From NCBI GenBank assembly GCA_903643055.1, contig CAHJWV010000218.1:1-7431 (forward strand): a stretch of DNA of 7,431 bases, in the 5' to 3' direction. The position numbers and the translations under genes were made by a program. Positions 1 through 6,703 of the stretch are shown piece after piece; position 1 is the first letter of the stretch; each line of letters opens with the position of its first letter. Source of the DNA: Burkholderiales bacterium (lineage in GTDB: Bacteria > Pseudomonadota > Gammaproteobacteria > Burkholderiales > Burkholderiaceae). The notes below the pieces were generated by a model that was not told the origin of the DNA, ran no database searches, and saw nothing but the letters and a program-made list of their open reading frames with translations.

Positions 1-928
1 CGGCGTCGCTTTCGAGCAGCACGACGAATTCGTCGCCGCCCAGGCGCGCCACCAGGTCGTTCTTGCGCACCGACTCACGCAGCCGTGTGGCCATGGTCTG
101 CAGCAGGTCGTCGCCAGCGCCGTGGCCCAGCGTGTCGTTGATCGTCTTGAAGCGGTCGAGGTCGATGAAGTAGATCGCAAACGGCGTGTTGTTGCGGCGG
201 TTGCGGACGATGGCACGGTCGAGCTCGCCGAGAAACGTGCTGCGGTTGGGCAGACGGGTCAGGCTGTCGAAGCGGGCCAGTTCAAAGACTTTTTCCTCGG
301 CCTGGCGTGTCTGCGTTACATCGCGGCCCACGCCGCGATAGCCCTGGAATTGGCCGTGGGCATCGAACACCGGTTCACCGCTTGCGCGGATGTAGCGTCG
401 TGAGCCATCAGGCCTCAAACAACCGTAGGTGAAATCGCGGAAGACGCGTCGATTCTCGACGGCCGACTCATAGGCCGCGAGTGCTTCCGGAGTGGCTTCA
501 AAGCCTGGGCGGTCTTCGCGGCGCTGGCCCAGCAGTTTCTTGGGCGTCAAGCCGGTACCGAATCCGACAGCCTCCGGCAGGTAGGTGAATCTCAGATCGG
601 CATCTTGTTCCCAGATCCAGTCGGCCGACAGCGACAACAGGCTGGCCAGCCTGCTTTCGCTGACCCGCAGCGCCTCCGTGCGCTCCAGGACACGGGACTC
701 GAGCAGATCGCGGTCGGCGCGCGTCGTGGCATACAGGGTGGCCATTTCCTGAGATGCCAGGTCTTGCGAACGCTCCAGCAGGTAACGCTCCTGGTCGTTC
801 TCGCGATAGCTGCGGCTGACGTGTGCCAGCAGCTTGTGCCAAGCGGAGGGGTCGATGCCTGGGTCGGTCGCATCGAGATCGATGCCCACCCGACGCAGTT
901 GTCGCTTCAGGAGCGGATGCAGCGCCAT
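1..928 (-). CDS. PAS-GGDEF cyclic-di-GMP signalling protein, C-terminus beyond the left edge
   Basis: Predicted cytoplasmic diguanylate cyclase, making cyclic-di-GMP from two GTP. The window shows the first 309 residues; the frame is open to the left edge. Residues 1-45 are a helical N-terminal region; about 45-95 is a charged coiled coil with LLERSQDLASQEM. A PAS fold follows at about 91-205 (SADWIWEQDADLRF near 101-114, PAC-like end GYRGVGRDVT near 196-205). The GGDEF domain starts near 218 (FDSLTRLPNRSTF). It has FIDLDRFK (metal aspartate), NDTLGHGAGD, the inhibitory RxxD site RKND at 288-291, and GGDEF at 297-301 exactly five residues later. No membrane segment or signal peptide is seen. 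The ATG lies 2 bases after the FIST stop codon, with GAAGG placed 6 bases upstream, so the two genes are surely one operon. An EAL domain may follow outside the window and cannot be excluded, in which case the protein could be bifunctional or a phosphodiesterase. Confidence 0.93.
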   Translation of the reverse strand, partial: MALHPLLKRQLRRVGIDLDATDPGIDPSAWHKLLAHVSRSYRENDQERYLLERSQDLASQEMATLYATTRADRDLLESRVLERTEALRVSESRLASLLSLSADWIWEQDADLRFTYLPEAVGFGTGLTPKKLLGQRREDRPGFEATPEALAAYESAVENRRVFRDFTYGCLRPDGSRRYIRASGEPVFDAHGQFQGYRGVGRDVTQTRQAEEKVFELARFDSLTRLPNRSTFLGELDRAIVRNRRNNTPFAIYFIDLDRFKTINDTLGHGAGDDLLQTMATRLRESVRKNDLVARLGGDEFVVLLESDA

Positions 929-930
929 GT

Positions 931-2085
931 TCAGCCTTCGCTGAAGACGGTGACCGTCATCGTCTGGTTATGCAGGTCGCTGGCGCCGCCGGGCCAGGCC
1001 GGTGAGATCTCGCCATAGGAGTAGAAGCCGACATGGGCCGAGCGGCATGGCGAATTCTCGGCGACCGCTTCGACTTCTTCTTCGCATCGTTCACCGAGGA
1101 CCAGGCGGCGGCCGACGCAGCTGACCGAGATCACCAGCGCATCGTTGACATCGGAGGCGCCGACCGATGCAGCGCGTGCGGCATTGCCGGCACTGTCGAT
1201 CAGCTTGTCGGTGTTGGCGCGCATCAGCCGGGCCACGCCGCCGGCGGGCAGGTCGCCCGCGAAGGTCAGCGATTGCCGGGCCTCATCAACGCTCAGCACA
1301 GTGCGCACGATCGCATCGCCCGATTCACTGTCGCGACGCACCGCGAGTGGAAACAGCAGCGCGGTGCCGGGCAGGCCTTGCGCTCTTTCACCGAGGTAGT
1401 TTTTGTAGAGTTCGAGCACCGGCTTGCCATCCAGCTCATAGAGCACATTGCCTTCGGCGCGGGTGATGCGGCGCTCAGGACCGAAATCCGACCAGCCGCC
1501 CTCGCAGCCATGGCCGATGCGCAGGCGGTGGCCATAGAAGCCGATGGCGCAGATGTGGCCCGGCGCGGCTTGCTCGCCGCGCAAAACCCAGGTGCGGTAA
1601 AAACGATCGCCGTCACCGGACATCCCGCCGGTCAGCACCACGCCGGCCGGCAGGTGGCTGGACAAACCTTCGACCAGCGAGCTGCCGTTCACGCTGATGC
1701 CGTCGGACAGCAAAAACACGGCGCGCAACGGCTCGTCATCGAGTTGGCCCGGCAGCTGGGCCGCCAGCTCGACGCCGGCGGCAAAGGAGTCGGCACTGCT
1801 CGACACCGCCGCGAAAGCCTGCCGCAAGCGGGTGTGTTCGAAGCGGGCCACGGCCAGGCTGACGCTGCGGTCTTGCACCGAGGTGCCCGAGATCTCTCCG
1901 GCGCTTGAACAGCCGGCCACCCAGGACCGGGGAAAGGCCGCGGCGATTTGCTGCAATGGTGCAGGGTTGGCGTCGAAGCGCGGTGCGCAGAAAGCCAGCA
2001 CCAAGGTGCCGTCGCCGTCTTGGCAGGAGGGAAGGGGGGTGGCCCAGCCTTCACCATCGGTGTATCTCGTGGTGATCAGTTTCAT
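931..2085 (-). CDS. FIST domain sensory protein (FIST N plus FIST C)
   Basis: A 384-residue protein with FIST N and FIST C domains and little else. FIST domains are known as sensory modules; a role in binding small ligands, perhaps amino acids, was proposed from gene neighbourhoods but is not settled. Visible marks are VAGCSSAGEI (56-65), LLSDGISVNG (125-134), LTGGMSGDG (151-159), NVLYELDGKPVLELY (213-227) and the FIST C signature GFYSYGEISP (353-362), followed by LHNQTMTVTV. No signal peptide or transmembrane helix is seen, so it should be cytoplasmic. The ATG at 2085 (MKLITTRYTDG) is preferred. The frame stays open to a TTG at 2187, but the extra 34 residues look like translated intergenic DNA, and no good Shine-Dalgarno sequence supports either start. 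Only 2 bases separate it from the PAS-GGDEF gene, so it probably passes its signal to that enzyme, either by direct contact or through the shared PAS/coiled-coil region. Confidence 0.93.
   Translation of the reverse strand: MKLITTRYTDGEGWATPLPSCQDGDGTLVLAFCAPRFDANPAPLQQIAAAFPRSWVAGCSSAGEISGTSVQDRSVSLAVARFEHTRLRQAFAAVSSSADSFAAGVELAAQLPGQLDDEPLRAVFLLSDGISVNGSSLVEGLSSHLPAGVVLTGGMSGDGDRFYRTWVLRGEQAAPGHICAIGFYGHRLRIGHGCEGGWSDFGPERRITRAEGNVLYELDGKPVLELYKNYLGERAQGLPGTALLFPLAVRRDSESGDAIVRTVLSVDEARQSLTFAGDLPAGGVARLMRANTDKLIDSAGNAARAASVGASDVNDALVISVSCVGRRLVLGERCEEEVEAVAENSPCRSAHVGFYSYGEISPAWPGGASDLHNQTMTVTVFSEG
935..939 (-). promoter_or_regulatory. Ribosome binding site of the PAS-GGDEF gene inside the FIST coding end
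   Basis: On the minus strand GAAGG lies 6 bases before the ATG at 928-926, within the last codons of the FIST gene. The order GAAGG-CTGAAC-ATG decides the start chosen for the PAS-GGDEF gene and suggests that the same ribosomes terminate and re-initiate. Confidence 0.6.
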
Positions 2086-2203
2086 AGTCGCATCCGCTGC
2101 CGTTGGGCTTACCGGCTGAATATCGGCGGGTGAGGGCTGAACTTGAGATTCGTGCCGGGGCCGCAGTGCCGCATCCAATGCGGCCAAGCCTGGTTGAAGC
2201 CGC
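2086..2203 (-). other. Short gap between the asparaginase and FIST genes
   Basis: This stretch of 118 bases separates two genes on the same strand. It holds one short perfect hairpin (2168-2184) with no following T-run, and no convincing -35/-10 pair was found by eye. It could carry the FIST promoter, or the asparaginase transcript could read through. The sequence does not decide. Confidence 0.4.
2168..2184. repeat. Perfect 7-base inverted repeat with 3-base loop
   Basis: GCCGCAT-CCA-ATGCGGC is a perfect stem of 7 base pairs. It lies 20 bases beyond the asparaginase stop codon. No run of T follows on either strand, so it is not a standard intrinsic terminator. It may protect the asparaginase mRNA end, attenuate read-through, or be chance in GC-rich DNA. 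Confidence 0.45.
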
Positions 2204-3253
2204 TCAGGCGCGCAGTGTTTTCAGTGCGGCGGTGGGCTGCAAGCCGCCGACCTCGATGCCATTCCAGTTGCGCAATAACGGGTGGCTGAGATCGTGCATG
2301 AAGCCGGCTTCATCGACACCGAGCGGCAGCAACGCTTCGATCACCGAAGCCATCACCACTTCGGCCGCACGCGCGTTGTTGCCATCGCTCATCTTGATCG
2401 CGACACCCAGCCCTGCGCCGGGCAAGGCCGCGCAATACACGCCTTCGGCGCCCATCTTCACCAAGGCCTGTTCGCCCAGGCGCTCCATCACCCGCGTGTC
2501 GAAGCGGCCGCTGCCCGCCACCATGAAAGGCTCGCGGGCCACGGCTTGCCTCAGCCGCAGCGCAGCCCGTGCGTGATCGCCTGACAAGCCGATGCCGGTG
2601 CCAGCACGCGCAAAGGCCAGCGCCAGCGCGCGCAGTGGAAACGCATAAGTCGGGATCGAACAACCGTCGGTGCCGCGTGCGGCATGCCGAAGATCGTGGC
2701 CGGTCGTGGCTTGCAGCGCGGCGCTAACTTCTCGCATCACTGCATGGTCGGGTGCCACATAGCCGCGTGCGGCTTCGCGAGCTGAAATGCCGGCGGCATC
2801 GGCGCCGCCCGCGAGTTGGCAGGCCAGGCACAGAAACCCGGCGTGCTTGCCGGAGCAGTTGTTGTGCAGCGCGCCTGGCAACACGCCTTGCGCCGCTAAC
2901 GCGCGCGATGCGCTTTCGTTCGACGGCCAGTGCGTGCCGCATTCGAGCGCGTTCTCGTCCAGCCCCGCCTTCGCCAGCATGCCGGCCGCTGTTTGCGCAT
3001 GGCGCGGCTCGCCGCTGTGCGAGGCGCAGGCCAGCGCCAGTTCGGCATCGCCCAGACCCAGCCGCTCGGCCGCACCGCTCGCCACCAAGGGCAAGGCCTG
3101 CAGCAGCTTCACGGCCGAGCGCGGGAACACCGCCCGATCGATATCGCCCAAGCGGGCCAGGACATGGCCATCGGCATCCACCACCGCCAGCGCGCCGGCA
3201 TGTTCCGATTCGACGTGGCCACCACGCAGCACTTCAACAAGGACAGGGTTCAT
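2204..3253 (-). CDS. L-asparaginase, Rhizobium etli AnsA/thermolabile type (PF06089)
   Basis: Hydrolyses L-asparagine to L-aspartate and ammonia. It belongs to the asparaginase family typified by Rhizobium etli, which is unrelated in fold to the E. coli enzymes and resembles serine beta-lactamases. The 349-residue length is normal. The key motifs are all present: FPRSAVK with Ser46 and Lys49 (SxxK), CASHSGE with Ser78 and Ser80, HNNCSGKHAG with Cys133 and Lys136, GTDGCSIPTYA with Cys198, and VAIKMSDGNN with Lys287. By analogy with the R. etli enzyme, Cys133, Lys136 and Cys198 should bind zinc, and the Ser/Lys pairs should be catalytic. No signal peptide is seen, so it is cytoplasmic. The ATG at 3253 (MNPVLVEV) fits the family start. 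The frame runs open 44 residues further, but that stretch is Arg-rich and unlike the family. No clear Shine-Dalgarno precedes it. It is divergent from the transporter gene and co-directional with FIST. The gene symbol is withheld because naming in this family is inconsistent. Confidence 0.93.
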   Translation of the reverse strand: MNPVLVEVLRGGHVESEHAGALAVVDADGHVLARLGDIDRAVFPRSAVKLLQALPLVASGAAERLGLGDAELALACASHSGEPRHAQTAAGMLAKAGLDENALECGTHWPSNESASRALAAQGVLPGALHNNCSGKHAGFLCLACQLAGGADAAGISAREAARGYVAPDHAVMREVSAALQATTGHDLRHAARGTDGCSIPTYAFPLRALALAFARAGTGIGLSGDHARAALRLRQAVAREPFMVAGSGRFDTRVMERLGEQALVKMGAEGVYCAALPGAGLGVAIKMSDGNNARAAEVVMASVIEALLPLGVDEAGFMHDLSHPLLRNWNGIEVGGLQPTAALKTLRA

Positions 3254-3396
3254 GCCGGCAATGTAGCGCTGGACCGGCCGCGGGCCTCTCGCTCTATGCG
3301 CTTGCCGGTGCCTCGCGCGCTGCCGCATCTTCTGCGTGGCTGAGCTGCCAGGGGCCCGATGGGTCCTGCTTCGGGCCGGGCACAATGGTGGGCTTC
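3254..3396. promoter_or_regulatory. Divergent intergenic region between asparaginase and transporter genes
   Basis: About 143 bases separate the asparaginase start and the EamA start, which read outward. Both promoters must lie here or overlap the first codons. Candidate -10-like hexamers are weak: CACAAT at 3381-3386 on plus, and TACATT at about 3259-3264 on minus, both almost at the start codons. No good -35 box pairs with them. The region contains the inverted repeat at 3353-3377. Confidence 0.5.
3353..3377. repeat. Perfect inverted repeat GGCCCGA-N11-TCGGGCC near the transporter start
   Basis: Two arms of 7 bases, GGCCCGA at 3353-3359 and TCGGGCC at 3371-3377, are exact reverse complements separated by 11 bases. 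The arm centres are 18 bases apart, about two helical turns, as expected for a dimeric repressor or activator site. It ends 19 bases before the EamA start. It could instead form an RNA hairpin in a leader. The 14 matched bases are few in GC-rich DNA, so chance is possible. Confidence 0.45.
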
Positions 3397-4278
3397 ATGT
3401 CTTTGACCGCGCTGACCCTCGTCCTGATTGCCGCGTTGTTGCACGCGTTGTGGAATGTGGTGGCCAAGAAGACGGGCGGCGACAGCCGGTTCATGCTGCT
3501 GATGGCCTTGATGATCGTCGTCATCTGGGCGCCGGTCGGCCTGTGGGCGGGCTGGAGCGTGGTGCCGCAGTGGGGTGCCGTCGAATGGGCCTTGATCGTC
3601 GCCAGCGGGCTCACCCACCTCGTGTACTTCATCGTGTTGTTGAAAGGCTATGCGGCGAGCGACCTGACCGTGGTCTATCCGGTGGCGCGCGGGACCGGGC
3701 CGCTGGTGTCGTCCTTCGGTGCAGTGTTGCTGCTCGGCGAACGGCTGTCGTGGCTGGGCGGCTTGGGCGTGCTGGCGGTCACCGGTGGCGTGTTCCTGAT
3801 TGCCGGTGGGCCGAGCCTGTGGGCGAAGGCGCATGACCCGGTGCAGCGGCAGCGCGTGCGGGCGGGCCTGACCTACGGTGTTGCGACCGGCCTGCTGATT
3901 TCCTGCTACACGCTGGTTGATGGGTATGCGGTCAAAGTGGCACTGATTTCCCCGGTGTTGATTGACTACTTCGGCAACCTCGCGCGCATTCCTTTCTTGT
4001 TGCCTTCGGCGCTGCGCGACCCGGCGAGCTTCGCCGCGACTTGCCGCGAGAAATGGAAGCCCGCGCTGCTGATCGTGCTGATCAGCCCGCTTGCCTACAT
4101 GCTGGTGCTGTATGCGGCGCAGCGCGCGCCGCTGTCGCATGTGGCCCCGGCCCGCGAGGTGTCGATGCTGTTTGCCGCCTTGCTGGGCGGCAAGCTGCTG
4201 GGTGAAGGCGAGCGCGGTTCACGCATTGCAGGCGCGGTGCTGATTGCCTTCGGCGTGGCGGGCCTGGCGACGGGATGA
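3397..4278 (+). CDS. EamA/DMT-family membrane transporter
   Basis: Integral inner-membrane protein of the drug/metabolite transporter superfamily with two EamA repeats; the substrate is unknown. It has 293 residues, the usual family length, and about ten hydrophobic helices (for example 4-22, 33-51, 64-83, 100-114, 119-136, 155-175, 222-240, 253-267, 276-292). The first repeat opens with LIAALLHALWNVVAKK (10-25) and ends with YPVARGTGPLVSSFGAVLLLGE (split around 94-115). The second repeat has the matching VAPAREVSMLFAALL and GGKLLGEGE (249-272), showing the internal duplication. The start at 3397 (MSLTALTL) is preferred because it opens the first helix directly and has GGTGGG 5 bases upstream; an in-frame ATG at 3385 would add only MVGF. 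Its TGA overlaps the next gene's ATG by 4 bases (ATGA), so the two are translationally coupled. A role in amino acid export beside the divergent asparaginase is conceivable but not shown. Confidence 0.9.
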   Translation: MSLTALTLVLIAALLHALWNVVAKKTGGDSRFMLLMALMIVVIWAPVGLWAGWSVVPQWGAVEWALIVASGLTHLVYFIVLLKGYAASDLTVVYPVARGTGPLVSSFGAVLLLGERLSWLGGLGVLAVTGGVFLIAGGPSLWAKAHDPVQRQRVRAGLTYGVATGLLISCYTLVDGYAVKVALISPVLIDYFGNLARIPFLLPSALRDPASFAATCREKWKPALLIVLISPLAYMLVLYAAQRAPLSHVAPAREVSMLFAALLGGKLLGEGERGSRIAGAVLIAFGVAGLATG

Positions 4279-5102
4279 ATGGTTTGAGCCCCGCTTCATT
4301 CCAGTTGGCCGGTGTCGACTTCACGAGCCGGCCGAGCGCACGCAAGCCCATCACCGTGGCGCTGGGGGACATTGATCGCGGGGTGGTCCGGCTGACCCGT
4401 TTGGACGAGCACCGCAGCTTCGAGACGTGGGCGCAATGGCTGCGCACGCCGGGGCCGTGGCTGGGTGCGTTCGACTTTCCGTTCGGCCTGCCACGAGAGT
4501 TGGTGCAGACGCTGGGCTGGCCGCTCGAATGGCTGCCGCTGATGCGCCATTACGCCGCGCTCAGCCGCGAAGACATCCGCGACACCTTCGCCGCCTTCTG
4601 TGCCGCCCGGCCGGTGGGGGGCAAGTTCGCGCACCGCGCTTGCGATCTGCCTGCGGGCTCGTCGCCATCGATGAAATGGGTCAACCCGCCGGTGGCTTAC
4701 ATGATGCATGCGGGTGTGCCCTTGTTGATCGATGCCGGTGTCGATCTGCCCGGCCTGCATCACGGCGATGCGCAGCGCATTGCGATCGAGGGCTATCCCG
4801 GCCTGCTGGCGCGCGAGGTCTTGGGATCTCGTTCGTACAAGAGTGATGACAAGGCGAAGCAAACCCCGGAACGGCTGATCGCCCGCAAAGACCTGCTCGA
4901 AGCCTTGGAACAGGGCCGCACCCGCTTGCAGATTCGCCTGCGGCTGACGCATGCGCAGCGCGATGCGCTGGTCGCCGACGCCAGCGGTGACCGGCTCGAC
5001 GCGGTGTTGTGCCTGATGCAGGCCGCCTGGGCGGGCAGCCGGCCCGGCCATGGCCTGCCGGCGCAGATCGATCCGTTGGAAGGCTGGATCGTCAGCGCCT
5101 GA
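4275..5102 (+). CDS. DUF429 protein, predicted RNase H-like nuclease fold
   Basis: A 275-residue cytoplasmic protein of the DUF429 family (PF04250), which is predicted to share the RNase H fold; its substrate and role are not established. Candidate metal-binding acids sit in the expected order: LAGVDFTS with Asp15 at the end of the first strand, LGAFDFPFGLP with Asp67, IEGYPGLLAR with Glu172, and ASGDRLDAVLC with Asp239 and Asp242. These four blocks are the recognisable family signature. Between them, residues 86-170 are rich in aromatic and proline residues. The ATG overlaps the EamA stop by 4 bases and no strong Shine-Dalgarno is seen, which points to re-initiation from the upstream gene. 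It has no membrane segment. The link to a transporter is unexplained. The family call is fairly sure; the nuclease activity is inference. Confidence 0.87.
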   Translation: MNGLSPASFQLAGVDFTSRPSARKPITVALGDIDRGVVRLTRLDEHRSFETWAQWLRTPGPWLGAFDFPFGLPRELVQTLGWPLEWLPLMRHYAALSREDIRDTFAAFCAARPVGGKFAHRACDLPAGSSPSMKWVNPPVAYMMHAGVPLLIDAGVDLPGLHHGDAQRIAIEGYPGLLAREVLGSRSYKSDDKAKQTPERLIARKDLLEALEQGRTRLQIRLRLTHAQRDALVADASGDRLDAVLCLMQAAWAGSRPGHGLPAQIDPLEGWIVSA

Positions 5103-5103
5103 T

Positions 5104-5118
5104 CGCGAGCCAGTCGCG
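5104..5118. terminator. Weak hairpin between convergent genes
   Basis: CGCGA-GCCAG-TCGCG forms a 5-base-pair stem directly after the DUF429 stop codon, followed by TTGCTT rather than a clean T-run. It is the only stem found by eye in the 56 bases between the convergent DUF429 and cyclase genes. It may act as a poor terminator or be incidental. Confidence 0.25.
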
Positions 5119-5158
5119 TTGCTTAGATCGAGCTGCTGGTCGCAATGGCCGCCGCTGA

Positions 5159-6703
5159 TTACGCAGTAGACGCTGCGTGCGGCAGGGCCACGGCCGTGGC
5201 GTCGCGAGTGGCACCATCCAGCTTGCGAGACAGCACCAGCTGTTGCTGGTCGGCCAGGGTCACGCGGTTGCGTCCGCCATGTTTGGAGGCATAAAGCGCG
5301 GTGTCGGCGGCCTTCACCATCTCGGACAGATCGACGCCGGCAGGCGCCGCCACACAAACGCCGATGCTGACAGTGACCGGCACCACGTTGCCTTGTGTGT
5401 TCAGCGCCGCGCCGGCTTCAACCGCCTGACGGATGCGCTCTGCCAGCGACATCACGGCCGCGGTCTCGAGGTTTTCGACCAGCACACAGAACTCTTCGCC
5501 ACCGTAGCGTGCGGCCAGGTCGTTGAAGCGCACGGTCTCGGCCAGGCAGCGCGCCACACGCTGCAGCACCACGTCGCCCGTCGCATGGCCGAAACGGTCG
5601 TTGAACGATTTGAAGTGGTCCACGTCGAGCATCAGCACGGCCACCGAGCCGCCCGTGCCGGCCTGCCGCGTCACGATCTCGGCAGCTTCCTGGAAGAAGG
5701 CGCGGCGGTTCATCAGGCTGGTCAGGCCGTCATACATCGCCAGGCGCTTCAGCTCCTTGTTCTGCGTTTCGATCTGGCGGTGCGCCAGTTCGACTTCGGT
5801 CAGCGCGGTGCGCAATTGCTCGTTGCTGCGCTCGATGGCGGTGACATCGGAGACGGTCACCAGGCAGCCGCGCACCTTGCCCAGGCCGTCGATGATCGGC
5901 GCGCAGTTCAGGCTGCCGGTCTTGCGGTTCTCGCCGCTGCCCACATACACGCGTACGCCCCGAACCGGCTGGCCGGTGGCGATCACGCGCTGCCACGGCA
6001 GCGTCGAGCTGTGCCCCTTGATCTCCAACTGCGCGGCTTCTTCCAGCCGGCGGCCCAGCAGCTTGTTGTCGGGCGCGTTCGACATCTCGCGCAATGCCTT
6101 GTTGCCCAGCACCACGCGGTGCTTCGGGTCGAGCAGGGCAATGCCTTCGGTCAGGCTATCGAAAGCGGTGCGCAGCCGGTCGGGTACCACGCTCATCGGG
6201 TCGAGGTAAAGCAGTGCGCGGCGCAGATAGAAGTAGATCATCGACAGGAAGCCCGCGCCCAGCCCGAGCATCAGCCACAGCCGGCGATCCTGCAGCCACG
6301 CCGACCCACCTTCCTGCGGCATCGGCTCGAACACGAACTCGGTGTGCCCCCATTCACCTTCGGCTGACTGGATCGGTACGCGCAGTATGTCGGCCGGCAG
6401 TGCGGGCAGCGTGTGGCCGCTGGCGGCGATCAAATCACCCGCGCGGTTGCGCACCGTGATCGACAGAATGTCGGGGGCGCGCTCGCGCACCGCGCTCAAC
6501 CCTTCTTCGATCAGGCGATAGTCATTGGCCGCCAGCTGTTGCACCACATGGGCCGTGGCCACTTCGGCCACCACGGCGTGCTGAGCGCGCACGCCGGCAT
6601 GCGGGTTCGAGAAGAGGCCGAAGAAGAGGTCGGACACCACCAGCGCACAGGCAAGCAGGCTGGCAACGCCGAGCGACAGGCGCAGGGCCGGGCTGATGGT
6701 CAT
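5159..6703 (-). CDS. Membrane-anchored PAS-GGDEF diguanylate cyclase
   Basis: A 514-residue inner-membrane enzyme predicted to make cyclic-di-GMP. A first transmembrane helix (about 8-31) is followed by a periplasmic region of about 108 residues (32-140) with no family I recognise, and a second helix (about 142-160). Next come the juxtamembrane YLDPMSVVPDRLRTAFDSL, a PAS domain (about 178-290, LTEGIALLDPKHRVVLGN to VTVSDVTAIERS) and a coiled coil (291-320). The GGDEF domain starts at LAMYDGLTSLMNRRAF, with metal aspartate in LMLDVDHFK (Asp360), FNDRFGHATGD, the inhibitory RxxD site RFND at 392-395, and GGEEF at 401-405. Everything needed for activity and product inhibition is visible. The last 30 residues are a variable Ala/Thr-rich tail. 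No HAMP or EAL domain is present. The ATG has GAGGA 7 bases upstream and overlaps the stop of the preceding gene (ATGA), so the periplasmic region probably senses something linked to that surface-type protein. Confidence 0.95.
   Translation of the reverse strand: MTISPALRLSLGVASLLACALVVSDLFFGLFSNPHAGVRAQHAVVAEVATAHVVQQLAANDYRLIEEGLSAVRERAPDILSITVRNRAGDLIAASGHTLPALPADILRVPIQSAEGEWGHTEFVFEPMPQEGGSAWLQDRRLWLMLGLGAGFLSMIYFYLRRALLYLDPMSVVPDRLRTAFDSLTEGIALLDPKHRVVLGNKALREMSNAPDNKLLGRRLEEAAQLEIKGHSSTLPWQRVIATGQPVRGVRVYVGSGENRKTGSLNCAPIIDGLGKVRGCLVTVSDVTAIERSNEQLRTALTEVELAHRQIETQNKELKRLAMYDGLTSLMNRRAFFQEAAEIVTRQAGTGGSVAVLMLDVDHFKSFNDRFGHATGDVVLQRVARCLAETVRFNDLAARYGGEEFCVLVENLETAAVMSLAERIRQAVEAGAALNTQGNVVPVTVSIGVCVAAPAGVDLSEMVKAADTALYASKHGGRNRVTLADQQQLVLSRKLDGATRDATAVALPHAASTA

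Noticed and set aside
1033..1908. Open frame of 291 codons on the plus strand opposite the FIST gene
   Set aside because: Antisense shadow; the minus strand carries unmistakable FIST motifs over the same bases.
2142..2160. Possible sigma-54 promoter upstream of FIST (CGGCACGAATCTCAAG on minus)
   Set aside because: The -24-like GGCAC is present, but the -12 TTGC element is missing at the needed spacing.
3254..3385. 44-residue N-terminal extension of the asparaginase
   Set aside because: Arg/His/Ala-rich, no signal peptide character, absent from the known family pattern, and it would reach into the EamA start codon region.
2752..3396. Upstream extension of the EamA reading frame
   Set aside because: It would overlap the 5' part of the asparaginase gene antisense, is Arg/Pro-rich and unlike any transporter N-terminus; the family start fits 3397.
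3250..4140. Long open frame on the minus strand opposite the EamA gene
   Set aside because: Its translation is rich in Gln, His, Arg and Pro with no domain pattern, typical of the antisense of a GC-rich gene, while the plus strand encodes a clear transporter.
5119..5158. Possible terminator for the membrane cyclase in the convergent gap
   Set aside because: Only imperfect 3-5 base complementarity and no T-run on the minus strand.
4296..5357. Open frame of 353 codons on the minus strand
   Set aside because: It runs across the DUF429 gene, the intergenic gap and the end of the cyclase gene; low-complexity Arg/Gln/Ala content and no motifs.
5177..6367. Open frame of 396 codons on the plus strand opposite the membrane cyclase
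   Set aside because: His/Gln/Ala-rich antisense shadow of a well-supported PAS-GGDEF gene.
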